Shown piece after piece: positions 26,747 to 36,400 of a DNA stretch of 64,000 bases. The position numbers were made by a program, and so were the translations under genes. This DNA is from Solibaculum_A intestinale (GTDB lineage: Bacteria; Bacillota; Clostridia; Oscillospirales; Acutalibacteraceae). Under the pieces are notes generated by a model. It was not told where the DNA came from and did not search any database. It saw only the letters and a program-made list of their open reading frames with translations. The DNA is taken from assembly GCF_040096205.1 (NCBI RefSeq), contig NZ_JBBMFD010000005.1, forward strand, positions 62,001 through 126,000. Direction: 5' to 3'. Positions within the stretch are counted from its first letter, which is position 1; each line of letters starts with the position of its first letter.

Positions 26747-27406
26747 ATGAAAGAGCAAACTTATACCCAGTTTATTCAGCAACTGATTGACGGATTTCAA
26801 CCTGGTGAACCAATACTTGTCCGGGAGCTTGGAAATCGAATTGCTGAAGCATATGCCATGGAGGAAAAGAAAGCCTGCGCTGCAGCAGCTGTTGCAGTAA
26901 AGCGGCTGATCGATACCGGCACATGCCCCAACCTTCGCTTTTTTGCAAAGGGCGTCTATTATGTGACAAAGCAAACCGTTTTCGGCGAAACTGGCATCAA
27001 CAAAGATAAATTGATTGAGCTGAAATATCTGAAGGACGGCACCGGGTATGAGACGGGCGCTGCGGTTATGCACAAGCTGGGCCTTACGACGCTTATGCCG
27101 GCCGAAAGGACCTTTGTTTCCAACAGCGCACAGCACAGAGCCAAGCGGGATGACGCACTGGGTATTGTTATTCGTGCGCCGCGGATTCCCGTAAATAAAG
27201 AAAACCGCTTTTATCTTCAGTTCTTGGATTTGCTCAACATGTATGACGATGTGCCGGTGGACGCAGAAGATCCGTACCAGCTGCTCGGCCGGTTTGTGCA
27301 GGCAAGGGGATTGGATTATGGTACCCTTCTGCATCTGGCAGATACCCACTATAACGGAAATACGATTATGAAGCTTGCCCATGTGGCAGGCAGACAAGGA
27401 GTATAA
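26747..27406 (+). CDS. abiEi: AbiEi-type antitoxin and repressor (DUF6088-like)
   Basis: 219 residues. The ATG at 26747 has AAAGGAGGT 7 bases upstream; the ATG at 26693 lies at the transcription start and is rejected. The N-terminal winged helix spans about 5-75 (ILVRELGNRIAEAYA, then AVKRLIDTGTCPNL, FFAKGVYYVT). The C-terminal antitoxin domain follows. In type IV AbiE systems the AbiEi protein represses its own promoter and counteracts the AbiEii toxin without binding it. It sits two bases from the toxin gene and has its own strong promoter with a repeat pair. Confidence 0.85.
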   Translation: MKEQTYTQFIQQLIDGFQPGEPILVRELGNRIAEAYAMEEKKACAAAAVAVKRLIDTGTCPNLRFFAKGVYYVTKQTVFGETGINKDKLIELKYLKDGTGYETGAAVMHKLGLTTLMPAERTFVSNSAQHRAKRDDALGIVIRAPRIPVNKENRFYLQFLDLLNMYDDVPVDAEDPYQLLGRFVQARGLDYGTLLHLADTHYNGNTIMKLAHVAGRQGV

Positions 27407-27408
27407 AA

Positions 27409-28395
27409 ATGAAGCTGCATTTGGACTCGGATGCTTTTCGCGTCCTGATAGAGCAGGTATCCGAAAACACCGGATACCGTCAGGACGTTATTGAAAAAGA
27501 TTACTACGTTTCTATGCTTTTGCAGGAGCTGGCACAGTTCCAAAGAGAGGGTCTGCCCGCCTATTTTAAGGGCGGTACGGCTCTGTATAAGGCGCTGCAC
27601 AGTGTCCGGCGTTTTTCAGAAGACGTCGATTTATCCGTCGATGTCCGGGAGTGCAGCCGCACGCAGGGAGACAAGCGCCTGGAGCGGGCGACCAAAAAAT
27701 ACACCTGTATGGAGCGCAATCCCAACGAGGGCCGCACCAACCGCTCGGAGGTAATTTCCTACTACCGTTATCTCCCGGTTGTGGAATACGATTCTAACGA
27801 CGTTTTGCAGCGTTTTGGAAAAGTAAAAGTTGAGGCCACGTCCTTTACCATCAGTGAACCATATGAGCCTGTGATAATTGCCCCGCTGATTTACGAACAG
27901 GCGGGGCCAGACCAGCAGCTTATTTTGCTTCAACAGTTCGATGTCCGCCCCTTTGAAATTCTCACTATGACAATCGAACGGATTTTCGTAGATAAGCTGT
28001 TTGCAGCGGAAGCCTACACCCGAAACGCGGAAAAGGAGCACCGAGCCTTTGAAGCGTCAAAACATATCTATGATTTGGCAGTTATCGCAAGCGAACCGCG
28101 CATCGTTTCATTGCTCCAGGATAAAGAGCAGTTGGCAAAACTGCTGACAATCCGGCTGACCGAGGAACAGAAGCGGTTGGACGGTATCCCCGGCGTTCTT
28201 CCCAAAGACTTTATCTTTTTCGACAAAGCATGTGCAAATACGCACATTACGAAGGCTTATGCAACGATGCAGAATCAATATGTCTTTATTCCGGATGACC
28301 GGATTTCGCTGGATGAAGCGCAGTATCAACTGCATTGTTTGCAAGATCAACTAAACCAAAATCAAACGTGGAGCCATGCAACTATTAAAAAATAG
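27409..28395 (+). CDS. abiEii: AbiEii-type nucleotidyltransferase toxin
   Basis: 328 residues. The DUF1814/AbiEii nucleotidyltransferase signature is clear: YFKGGTALYKALHSVRRFSE followed by DVDLSVDV (about residues 48-75), giving the GG-T and S-D-D metal/nucleotide site. Later Lys and Asp positions in DKLFAAEAYTRN (about 195-206) fit the same fold. The toxin transfers nucleotides to an RNA target and halts growth, which can abort phage infection or stabilise an element. It is cotranscribed with abiEi. Catalytic residues look intact, so the pair is probably active. Confidence 0.9.
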   Translation: MKLHLDSDAFRVLIEQVSENTGYRQDVIEKDYYVSMLLQELAQFQREGLPAYFKGGTALYKALHSVRRFSEDVDLSVDVRECSRTQGDKRLERATKKYTCMERNPNEGRTNRSEVISYYRYLPVVEYDSNDVLQRFGKVKVEATSFTISEPYEPVIIAPLIYEQAGPDQQLILLQQFDVRPFEILTMTIERIFVDKLFAAEAYTRNAEKEHRAFEASKHIYDLAVIASEPRIVSLLQDKEQLAKLLTIRLTEEQKRLDGIPGVLPKDFIFFDKACANTHITKAYATMQNQYVFIPDDRISLDEAQYQLHCLQDQLNQNQTWSHATIKK

Positions 28396-28414
28396 CGTCA
28401 TGGCAGCTTAAATA

Positions 28415-28454
28415 AAATCCTCCTTATGGCTTTTGAACGCCGTGAGGAGGATTT
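28415..28454. terminator. Hairpin behind the AbiE operon
   Basis: AAATCCTCCT (28415-28424) and AGGAGGATTT (28445-28454) form a perfect 10-bp stem. The T-run is poor on the plus strand and better on the minus strand. Confidence 0.45.
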
Positions 28455-28479
28455 CTATATAGGAGGATAAACTGTATCC

Positions 28480-28659
28480 ATGCGAGAATCGCCTTTGGAT
28501 ATACTGCATAGGTTAGTCGGGTGTGAATACCTGTCGGATATGCGGCTGAAAGAACACGAGAATCGAAAAGCGCGAGTCCTACTGCATCAGTTGAATCCAA
28601 AAGATTTTTCTGCTGCACAGTGGAAAGACACAATCGAGTATTTGTATAAGGATGTATAG
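28480..28659 (+). CDS. Small protein of 59 residues
   Basis: Begins MRESPLDILHRLVGCEYL and ends IEYLYKDV. GGAGGATAA at 28462-28470 is a ribosome binding site about 10 bases upstream. The sequence is amphipathic and soluble, with a plausible two-helix fold and no repeats. It may be cotranscribed behind the AbiE pair. Function unknown. Confidence 0.6.
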   Translation: MRESPLDILHRLVGCEYLSDMRLKEHENRKARVLLHQLNPKDFSAAQWKDTIEYLYKDV

Positions 28660-28701
28660 GGATTTATCACAAGCAAATATCTATATATTGATTATGAACT
28701 C

Positions 28702-28730
28702 TTGACAAACGCAAGATATAGTGTTATAAT
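28702..28730 (+). promoter_or_regulatory. Consensus promoter of the ssb operon
   Basis: Perfect TTGACA (28702-28707), 17-base spacer, perfect TATAAT (28725-28730). The transcript would have a leader of about 200 bases before ssb. Confidence 0.88.
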
Positions 28731-28839
28731 ACCATTGTAATTGATTTTTTGTGCGTGATCCGTTAGGATTTGCAGGCATACTTGCTTGTATCGTGGGGAG
28801 CCTCTCACATTGCACACGCTTGTCAAGTTTGTATTCAAA

Positions 28840-28895
28840 GTGCCGACAGTATGGTTTTGCCCTTATGGGCGGAAACTGTGTGCCGGCGCTTTTTT
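28840..28895 (+). terminator. Attenuator-type terminator in the ssb leader
   Basis: GTGCCG-ACAGT (from 28840) pairs with ACTG-TGTG-CCGGC (to 28887) with a small bulge, enclosing an inner GCCC/GGGC hairpin, then six T (28890-28895). It lies between the promoter and ssb; the rest of 28737-28934 shows no coding frame I would support. Confidence 0.6.
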
Positions 28896-28934
28896 GTATA
28901 TAGATATTTTAGCCGGAAGGCAGAAAGGAGCGAA

Positions 28935-29348
28935 ATGGCACAGACCTATGTAATCGGCCGGGTAACCGCTGATTTGGAACTGAAGACCAGTATCAACAGG
29001 CATCCGTATGTGCGCTTTGACATTGCTGAGAATATCGGCGGCAAGGAGCACCGCAGGACGCAATACCTTCAAATCTGCGCGATGGGAGACGATGCTGAAA
29101 GGCTCGTCCGCGCCCGCGTAAAGAAAGGCAGCCTTATCTGGGTATCCGGCTCTTTGGAACTGGAGGTATACACCAGGAGAGACGGCGTTACTACGGATAA
29201 GCGGCTGAAAGTATTGCTTGATAACTGGGGATTTGTCCCGGCCGGAACAGACAAGGCGGGAACAAAAGCCTTGGATAGTAAATTCTCCGAATCACTGGAC
29301 AAAATTTCGCCGGTGATTGACGGGGAAAGAGAAGCCTTGCCGGGTTGA
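28935..29348 (+). CDS. ssb: Single-stranded DNA-binding protein
   Basis: 137 residues; AAAGGAG lies 7 bases before the ATG at 28935. The OB fold spans about 3-105 (YVIGRVTADLELKTSINRHP, VKKGSLIWVSGSLELEVY). Instead of the usual acidic DDDIPF tip, the C-terminus ends in VIDGEREALPG. The same nine residues IDGEREALP end the protein at 30726-31559, so the tail is probably a docking peptide specific to this element. SSB would coat the transferred or replicating strand. Confidence 0.9.
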   Translation: MAQTYVIGRVTADLELKTSINRHPYVRFDIAENIGGKEHRRTQYLQICAMGDDAERLVRARVKKGSLIWVSGSLELEVYTRRDGVTTDKRLKVLLDNWGFVPAGTDKAGTKALDSKFSESLDKISPVIDGEREALPG

Positions 29349-29359
29349 AAACCGGCGCC

Positions 29360-29411
29360 AAGAGGAACCGTATGTGTTTCAGAAAGGAACGCATATGGTT
29401 CCTCTTTTTTT
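29360..29411 (+). terminator. Terminator after ssb
   Basis: AAGAGGAACC (29360-29369) pairs with GGTTCCTCTT (29397-29406), followed by a run of T to 29411. Confidence 0.8.
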
Positions 29412-29448
29412 GTTTTTTAGAGAAAAAGTCTCAGAAAGGATGAAACGA

Positions 29449-30255
29449 ATGAATAAGAAAACAAGCCTCTGGTCAAGTATATCCGTTTTGACAACCGCGG
29501 TATTGGCAGTCATGGCATTTATCCGCGGGGACATACAAATCTGGCTGCTGAGCGGTATTTTTGCGGTGTGGGCGGCATGGGCGGCAGTAAAATTCCTGCT
29601 TCCTGCCCTTAAAGCGCAGCGGTACCGCCATATGGCCGGAAAAGCGCGAAAGAAGAAAAAAGGACAGCTTCCAAAGAAAGAACTTTCCGTACCGGATATT
29701 TCCGATCCGGTCGGCCTTGTCCTGCTCCGTCATGTGAACTTCCGTATTTCGGCGTATTTACAGTCGGCCTATCCGGAAGCGACATGGCAGTGGCTGGAGG
29801 AATTCCCGGAAAAAATCGCCGCGAAAGGCGGGACGGGAAGAATCCGGCTTTATGGCGTACCGGACTTTGATTATGCCGACGTCAGCTTCGATCAGAAAGC
29901 GGATATCAGCTGTTCGCTGCTGAAAATTGTGCCGATGGCCGAAGTACAGCAGGGTTCAGGAGAAAAGAAAACCATCCCCCAGCAGCAAACCCCGGCAGAT
30001 CCGCAGGTTTGGTATGAGAAGCAGGGGCGGAACGTGCTGGAGGACTTAATCGCCGACCTGCATTCACGCGGCCATCACAGCCTTACAATCCGGGAAAACG
30101 GAGAAATCGCCATCGCGCAGGCGGATTCCGAAATTGTCCGCCCCGCGTTTGAGACTGTGCCGGAGAAGGTTTACTGGCCGAGACTTGTAAAGGTTTTCGA
30201 GCGGGAAGGGCTGGCGGCTGATATTACTGAGGGTGGCATGGTGCTGTCCTGGTGA
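29449..30255 (+). CDS. Membrane protein with large cytosolic domain
   Basis: 268 residues. The ATG at 29449 is preferred over 29440 because AAAGGA (29435-29440) then has a spacing of 8. Two membrane helices lie at about 8-24 and 30-50. A basic stretch (HMAGKARKKKKGQLPKKE) and a soluble domain of about 190 residues follow. The C-terminal part (VLEDLIADLHSRGHHSLTIR and after) is compact alpha/beta. No family recognised. Position in the ssb block suggests a link with element DNA processing at the membrane. Confidence 0.7.
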   Translation: MNKKTSLWSSISVLTTAVLAVMAFIRGDIQIWLLSGIFAVWAAWAAVKFLLPALKAQRYRHMAGKARKKKKGQLPKKELSVPDISDPVGLVLLRHVNFRISAYLQSAYPEATWQWLEEFPEKIAAKGGTGRIRLYGVPDFDYADVSFDQKADISCSLLKIVPMAEVQQGSGEKKTIPQQQTPADPQVWYEKQGRNVLEDLIADLHSRGHHSLTIRENGEIAIAQADSEIVRPAFETVPEKVYWPRLVKVFEREGLAADITEGGMVLSW

Positions 30256-30288
30256 AAAGGCAAATCAGGAGGAAAGGAGTGACGGAGA

Positions 30289-30690
30289 ATGAAATCCGGA
30301 CTGACAATCCAGGAGCTGGCGGCGGATGACCGCGCTTTTCTGCTGAAGATTCGCGATACCGTTCTTACGGCGGTAAACGAAGCTAATTTCAGCCGGGTTG
30401 TCGAAATGATGCAGGAAGCGGCAAACGCGAAGATGAATACAGCGAATGTGCCGGAAGTAGTCCGTCTGGCAAGCCGTGATTTCGGTATTACGGACGAAGA
30501 ACATCCCGGCGTATTGCAGCATCTGATCGAGGGCAGGGACCTGACGCTTTACGGGCTTGCCAACGCGGTTACACGGTACAGCCAGGATGTGGAAAGCTAT
30601 GACCGTGCGACGGATTTGGAAAGCATCGGCTACAATATCCTGTCGATGCCTGCGAAAAGATGGAACAGTATCAACCAGATGGCGGCGTGA
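30289..30690 (+). CDS. DUF932 C-terminus-like protein
   Basis: 133 residues; GGAAAGGAG lies upstream. The stretch TLYGLANAVTRYSQDVESYD at about 93-112 and what follows resemble the C-terminal part of DUF932 phage/plasmid proteins. Those are usually much longer, so this is either a short relative or a remnant. Soluble, helical. It lies directly upstream of the probable second DNA-binding protein. Confidence 0.65.
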   Translation: MKSGLTIQELAADDRAFLLKIRDTVLTAVNEANFSRVVEMMQEAANAKMNTANVPEVVRLASRDFGITDEEHPGVLQHLIEGRDLTLYGLANAVTRYSQDVESYDRATDLESIGYNILSMPAKRWNSINQMAA

Positions 30691-30725
30691 CGGCTGCCAT
30701 AACAAATGATTAGGAGGATCTGATT

Positions 30726-31559
30726 ATGACTTACAACAACGAAAACGCTTTGGCAGAGGTCAAAAACTTCACCCTTCCCGCCATGATTGAGAGCGATTTT
30801 TCCAATGAAGAGCTGTCCGAGGATTTTGACGGCTTGCAGATGAGTTTCCAGCGTGTGAAAATCCCTGCCGGGGGTACGCTCCAGTTTGAGATACCCGGAG
30901 ACGATCCTGAGAACCCGGATTATGAGAAGACGCTGAGAGGCATTATCGTTTACAACCATCAGGCCGGCGCTTACTGGCCGGAGGGTTCGGAATACGACGA
31001 TAACGTAGCCCCTTTGTGTTCTTCTGTAGACGGAAAACTGGGGATTGGAACGCCAGGAGGCGCCTGCGCCCTGTGCGAACTGAATAAATTCGGCACAGAC
31101 GGAAAAGGCAAGGCGTGCAAGAATATGCGGCATCTGTATATCCTTCGCAGCGGAGAATATATGCCGATCCTTCTGTCTCTCCCGCCTACAAGCATCCGTC
31201 CGTTCAGCGATTTTATGAACGTATCTTTCGTTTCCCGGCGCCGCCCCGCCTGGAGCAGCGTTGTGGAGATCGGGCTGAAGCGGGTAGACAACGGCTCGAA
31301 TACCTACAGTGTGGCGACATTCCGGAAGCTGTATGACTTTTCGGGGGAAGAACTGGCGCAGGTGAAGCACTATGCGGATAATTTCCGGGAGCAGGTTAAA
31401 ATGATGCTCCAGCAGCGTGCCGCGGATTCAGAAACGCGGATGGAACCGGAGGGCGTATATGAGCAGGATTCCCGTTATTCAACAGTGGAGAGCGGGGAGC
31501 ATTTTGCAATTTCCGGACCAGGGACAATCGACGGGGAGCGGGAAGCTTTGCCGGCATAA
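30726..31559 (+). CDS. Possible second ssDNA-binding protein with SSB-type tail
   Basis: 277 residues; AGGAGG lies upstream. A beta-rich N-terminal domain includes FQRVKIPAGGTLQFEIPGDD. A possible zinc site follows, with Cys in APLCSS, then GGACALCEL and KACKNM (about 98-138). The acidic C-terminus ends in TIDGEREALPA, matching the SSB tail in nine consecutive residues although the codons differ. A zinc-bearing OB-like domain with an acidic tail is the layout of phage gp32-type ssDNA-binding proteins, so I infer a ssDNA-binding or recombination-mediator role. No sequence family is recognised directly. Confidence 0.72.
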   Translation: MTYNNENALAEVKNFTLPAMIESDFSNEELSEDFDGLQMSFQRVKIPAGGTLQFEIPGDDPENPDYEKTLRGIIVYNHQAGAYWPEGSEYDDNVAPLCSSVDGKLGIGTPGGACALCELNKFGTDGKGKACKNMRHLYILRSGEYMPILLSLPPTSIRPFSDFMNVSFVSRRRPAWSSVVEIGLKRVDNGSNTYSVATFRKLYDFSGEELAQVKHYADNFREQVKMMLQQRAADSETRMEPEGVYEQDSRYSTVESGEHFAISGPGTIDGEREALPA

Positions 31560-31597
31560 AGAAAATCATGCGCGCGGCCTGCCGTGCGGAAAGTACA

Positions 31598-31645
31598 AGG
31601 AGAGGATACTGCCGATTGAAGTTGGCAGTGTCCCTTTCTCTTTTT
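31598..31645 (+). terminator. Terminator before the sigma-like gene at 31658
   Basis: GGATACTGCC (from 31604) pairs with GGCAGTGTCC (to 31633), with flanking AGAG/CTCT and a short T-run before the AGGAGG-type site. Confidence 0.6.
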
Positions 31646-31657
31646 GGAGGGATAAAA

Positions 31658-32200
31658 ATGACAATGAAAACATTGACGGACGAACAGCGTAAATTCGCTG
31701 AAGAAAACCATGACCTGGTGTATACGTTCCTAAATGAGAACAGACTGCCGACGGTCCAGTATTACGACGTTGTGATCTTTGGCTATTTGCGGGCAGTACA
31801 GGAGTATTGCGGGAACCCAAAGCTGCAAAAGTATAAATTTGCTACTGTGGCATGGAAAAAGATGCTGTGCGCCCTGAAAGATTATTATAAGCATATGGCT
31901 AAGGATATCCTGTTTCAGGAGGATACGGTTCATATTGATGATATGAATGCTAAACATATCCATACCCCACTGGAAAATATAGCCGTCAATCAGGACGAAC
32001 TGATGACGCAGATGGAAACGGAACTGATTCTCCACGCGCTGGCAAAGAGGCTGCCGTCCAGGGAAATGCGGATTATCCGCATGAAGGTGGATGGCGCCGG
32101 TATGCATGATATTGCGAAGGCGGAGCATATTACTTTCCATGAGATTAAGCGGCTCCTGGCCGGGGCATATGATACGGTTATTCAGGTTTTGCTGGGATAA
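31658..32200 (+). CDS. Sigma-like regulatory factor
   Basis: 180 residues; GGAGGG lies 7 bases before the ATG. The N-terminus (FAEENHDLVYTFLNENRL, then YYDVVIFGYLRAVQEYC) has sigma region 2 character. The C-terminus (LAKRLPSREMRIIRMKVDGA, then MHDIAKAEHITFHEIKRLL) has region 4 character. This is the second of several element-borne sigma-like proteins and may switch on a subset of element genes. Confidence 0.72.
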   Translation: MTMKTLTDEQRKFAEENHDLVYTFLNENRLPTVQYYDVVIFGYLRAVQEYCGNPKLQKYKFATVAWKKMLCALKDYYKHMAKDILFQEDTVHIDDMNAKHIHTPLENIAVNQDELMTQMETELILHALAKRLPSREMRIIRMKVDGAGMHDIAKAEHITFHEIKRLLAGAYDTVIQVLLG

Positions 32201-32226
32201 GAAAGAGTAAGGAGGTCAAGACAAGA

Positions 32227-32460
32227 ATGATGAAAAAGCATGTTTCCTTGAGCGGACGTCTTCTCTTCCCTTTAAAAGAGGGACAGTGCGCATTGATTCA
32301 GCGCGGAGGCGGCGTCATCCGCACCTCGCGGGTTGTTGAGATTTTGGAAGTTACCGACATATCCGTCAGGTTTGAAACCATGAATACGGTTTATCTGGTG
32401 TCAACGGCCCCAGTGCCAGGCGCGGCGGCAGCCCCGCTGGAACTGCGTATGTGCGCGTAA
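32227..32460 (+). CDS. Small hypothetical protein
   Basis: 77 residues (or 76 from the ATG at 32230), preceded by AAGGAGG. Predicted small beta-barrel-like fold: GQCALIQRGGGVIRTSRVV, then ISVRFETMNTVYLVS. No family recognised. Followed by a terminator. Confidence 0.65.
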   Translation: MMKKHVSLSGRLLFPLKEGQCALIQRGGGVIRTSRVVEILEVTDISVRFETMNTVYLVSTAPVPGAAAAPLELRMCA

Positions 32461-32484
32461 TCCGGGATAATGAAAAGACAACAG

Positions 32485-32526
32485 GGACAGCATAGCCAAA
32501 CCGGCTGTGCTGTCCTTTCATTTTTC
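32485..32526 (+). terminator. Terminator after the small protein at 32227
   Basis: GGACAGCA (32485-32492) pairs with TGCTGTCC (32508-32515), then TTTCATTTTTC. Confidence 0.75.
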
Positions 32527-32556
32527 TTAACAGAATTAAAGAAAGGATTTTGATTT

Positions 32557-33465
32557 ATGAACGCTTTAGATAAGCTGGACGCGGTGCAGGTCAGCGCGGA
32601 CAACCGGATTTCGGAAACGGACCGGAAGTTCTGCGAGGCGCATCAGGCGGCGTATGTGGACGCCAAAGCTTCATTAAGCGAATTGGAGTATATGTGGACA
32701 GATATCGTTAATCGTCAGGCAGAAACCTTAAAGCCGATTGAGGAAATCTGGAACAATGTGCAGAGATATATCCATCTCCCCCATTTTTCTGAACAGGATA
32801 TCCGGAATCAGCTGGAAGAACTGAATGAGCTGTTTATTTCCAACCTGGTGCGATATTTTAATCACAGCTATAACGTATCTCTTGACTCTAATACCGTCAT
32901 TGATGTGTTGCTGCCGCATAAACCCAAAAGCGATTACCACTCTCCGAATACAGAAGCGATAGCAGGATATCATCAAAAGCTGCGCTCTATGGAGGTAGAC
33001 TACAAAGACGTGCTGGATCAGATTTTTATTCAGCTCGGAGGCCGGACCTTTCTGGAACGGGCGCTGGATGAAATCAAGGAAGCGTGCCATAAGGCAGCCT
33101 GGTGTACTTATACCGGTAAGGCAGAGTACGAACTGAAAAGCGATACGATCCGGTTTACCTATGGCTGCCGCTTTGAAAGTATGTTTGGTAAATGGGAGCT
33201 GAATGACAAAATGAAAAGCATCCTGATAGGACTGGCATATTTTGAAACAGGGACGTTTGGATATTATCCCGCGGCTATCTCCAAGCTCCTTGGCTGGAGC
33301 TATCGGGAAGACCCAGTTGTCATTTTTTCTAATTACACGAAGCTCCAATCGCTGCGGATGTTTAAGAATGGCCGCGTAGATATCAAATTCAAAAGCAAGG
33401 ACTATGCAGGCCGGTTTGTTTCCGAGTTTCTTGGCTCTTGTCCGCTGATGGAGGTGAAGAAATGA
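32557..33465 (+). CDS. DUF4942-domain protein
   Basis: 302 residues; AAAGGA lies upstream. The C-terminal part (about 245-300), with SLRMFKNGRVDIKFKSKDYA, matches my recollection of DUF4942, which often stands alone or fused to methyltransferases in Firmicutes elements. The N-terminal 240 residues are helical. The stop overlaps the start of the methyltransferase-helicase (ATGA), so the two products are coupled and probably cooperate in DNA modification. Confidence 0.78.
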   Translation: MNALDKLDAVQVSADNRISETDRKFCEAHQAAYVDAKASLSELEYMWTDIVNRQAETLKPIEEIWNNVQRYIHLPHFSEQDIRNQLEELNELFISNLVRYFNHSYNVSLDSNTVIDVLLPHKPKSDYHSPNTEAIAGYHQKLRSMEVDYKDVLDQIFIQLGGRTFLERALDEIKEACHKAAWCTYTGKAEYELKSDTIRFTYGCRFESMFGKWELNDKMKSILIGLAYFETGTFGYYPAAISKLLGWSYREDPVVIFSNYTKLQSLRMFKNGRVDIKFKSKDYAGRFVSEFLGSCPLMEVKK

Positions 33466-36400
33466 AATACGCGGTTTGCGATACCGCTGTACCGCAGGAA
33501 AGACGGCAGGAAACCAATGAAAAGCTGCTGTATCTGATTGATAGCGGCAAAGCTGGTGAGTATGGGATCAGCGGCGGCGATATCTATAACCTGTATACCG
33601 GTGACGGCGGCCTGCACGGACTGCGCCGGCAGGATTACGAAAATTACGCTTCGTACAGCGAGGCCAAGAAAGAAATCGAGAACGGGCAGTTTTTCACCCC
33701 TCCGCTGCTTTGCCGTCTGGTTGCGGAAGCATTGTCCCCGCCGCCGGACGCGGCTGTGGCTGACCTGACCTGCGGCGCGGGGGCCTTTTTCAATTTCATG
33801 CCGGCAGAAAACAATCTGTACGGCTGTGAGCTGGACATTAAGGCATATAAAGTGGCGGGATATCTCTATCCTCATGCGAATCTGGTGAACGGCGACATCC
33901 GTTCCTACCAACCGCCCGTCCGCTTTGATTATGTGGTCGGGAACCCGCCGTATAACCTGCGGTGGTGGGTAGACGACGGGGAGAAAATCCTTTCACAGCT
34001 CTATTACTGCCGGAAAGCGGCGGAACTGCTAAAGCCGTTTGGAATTCTGGCGATGATTGTCCCCGCGTCCTTTTTGTCGGATGATTTTTCCGATGGAACA
34101 TCTATCCGGGAGATGGAAGAACGCTTCAGCTTTTTGGGGCATGTGGCTTTGCCTTCGAACGCTTTTTCTTTTTTGGGAGTGCGGCATTATCCGATTAAGC
34201 TGCAATTCTGGCAGAACCGCGGTGAAGGCATTGAGGTACAGCCGTATCACATCAAAGTGAATCGGTTTTTAACCGCCGGCTTTGATTGTGGGAAAGAAGC
34301 GGAATGGATTTCTGAACATCTTCTGCAAGGCGCTATTAAGCTGCTGAAAAAGAACCGTTATTCCGCGGTGCGGGAACTGGCAAAGGAAAAAGAGCTGTCG
34401 GAGGGATTTCTATACCAGGTACAGAAAATGCTCTATCAGATAAAGTGCCATCCGAAGCTGAAGGAAAGCTATGCTAAGTGCTACGAGTATTTTTACCGGT
34501 TCTGCACGGAGACGCAGCCCAAGGATATGAAGTACGAGGAATGGGCAAAAAAGAGGCTGACGGAGGCCAAAGTGCTTGCCTGTCTGAAACGCACCCTTCA
34601 AAAGCAGAACGCCCGGCCGCCGCAGGACAAGATCGCCTTGGTGAAGCGGGACTATGATTTTATTTATAAGGGCTACAGCGGCAAGGCGCGCCGGCAGATT
34701 CCAGAGGAAAAACGGGCGCCTGTCCCGATGTATGAAATTGTTTCTTCAGACGGCGCGTGGGAATTTCCCGGTTATGAACGCCTGGTGAGAAAAAAACAGC
34801 GGGAATACGTCGGCCAAAACCGGCCCTTTGCCACTATGGAGGAGGATCCGGAGATTGGCGCGTGGCTGGAAAACTTTCACCTATGGGATGCAGAGAACGA
34901 AGAGGAAATCCGCCTCAACGAGATCCAGCGGCACGATCTAAACCTGATGCTGCAAAAGCGGTACGGGCTGCTCCAATGGGAACAAGGCAGCGGTAAAACG
35001 CTGGCCGGTATCGCCTCGGGGCTATACCGGATGGAAAAGCAGAACGTCCATCATACCTGGGTGATATCCCCTGCCATCTCTATCCGCAACAACTGGGACG
35101 AGGTCTTGCCAAATTATGGCTTGCCCTATGTTTTTGTAGAACGGCTATCAGATTTGGAGAAAATCCAAAAAGGCGATTTTGTCCTCCTTACGCTGAATAA
35201 GCTGGGTACATACCGGCGCCAGATTAAACGGTGGGTGCGGAGGTACGGGCAAAAACTGCACCTTATCTTTGATGAGAGCGATGAGATGACAAACCCTTCC
35301 AGCATCCGGGCCAAGTCCGTACTGGACTGTTTCCGGCGCTGCCGCTGCAAACTGCTGACAACCGGCACAAGCACACGGAACAATATTTCGGAGTTTGCGC
35401 CGCAGCTGGAGCTGATGTATAACAATTCGGCCAACATGCTGTCATGGAGTCCAAGGATTTACCATTATGAACGCGGCGACGATTTTTTATCCAGCAAGGT
35501 GAATCCCTATTTTGGACAGCCTATCCCCGCATATAAAGAGGGCTACCGGCTGTTCACAGCCTCCCATCTGCCGGAAAAGATTACCGTATTCGGCGTGGGG
35601 CAGCGCACACAGGACATTTACAACGCGGACGCTCTCAGCGAAATTCTCGGCAAGACGGTCATTACCCGGACCTTTCCGGAAATCGTCGGCAGGGAAATTC
35701 GACGGATTCATCAGGAGCCGGTATCGTTTACCCAAGATGAACGGGCTGTGTATCAAATGGCGATGGAGGAGTTCCGGAAAATGCGGGAAAACTACTTCGC
35801 CAGCACGGGAAATTCCCGGAAGGACGCCATGATGCGTCTGATGCAGCAGATTACGTTGCTTCTGCGGATCAGCGCGGCGCCGGACACGGTTGTAGAATAT
35901 CAGGGCGGCATACCCACCAAAATACGCCGTGTTGTGGAGCTGGCCGGCCAGTTCGAAAATGAAATTATAGCCATAGGCGTCCGGCACAAGGTTGTTTTGG
36001 ATTCTTACAAAGCGGCGCTGGAAACAGCGTTCCCGAACCGCGCCGTTTTTGCGGTGACGGGCGGGACAACCAGCTTTGCTCAAAGGCGGAAGCTGCGGAA
36101 GACATTGAAAGAGAGCGGGAACGGGATTTTGCTGTGTACGCAGCAGAGCCTTCCGTCCAGCGTCAATTTCGAGTATGTGAACAAGGTCATTATTCCGGAG
36201 ATGCACTACAACAACGCCAAAATGAGCCAGTTCTATATGCGGTTTGTCCGCTACAATTCAACGGAATGGAAGGATATTTACTTTGTTACCTATGCGGGAA
36301 GCATTGAATCCAACCTGATGCAGATGGTGATGGCAAAGGAGAAAATCAATTTATTTATGAAAGGCCAGGATACAAACCTGGACGAAATCTATGATCGTTT

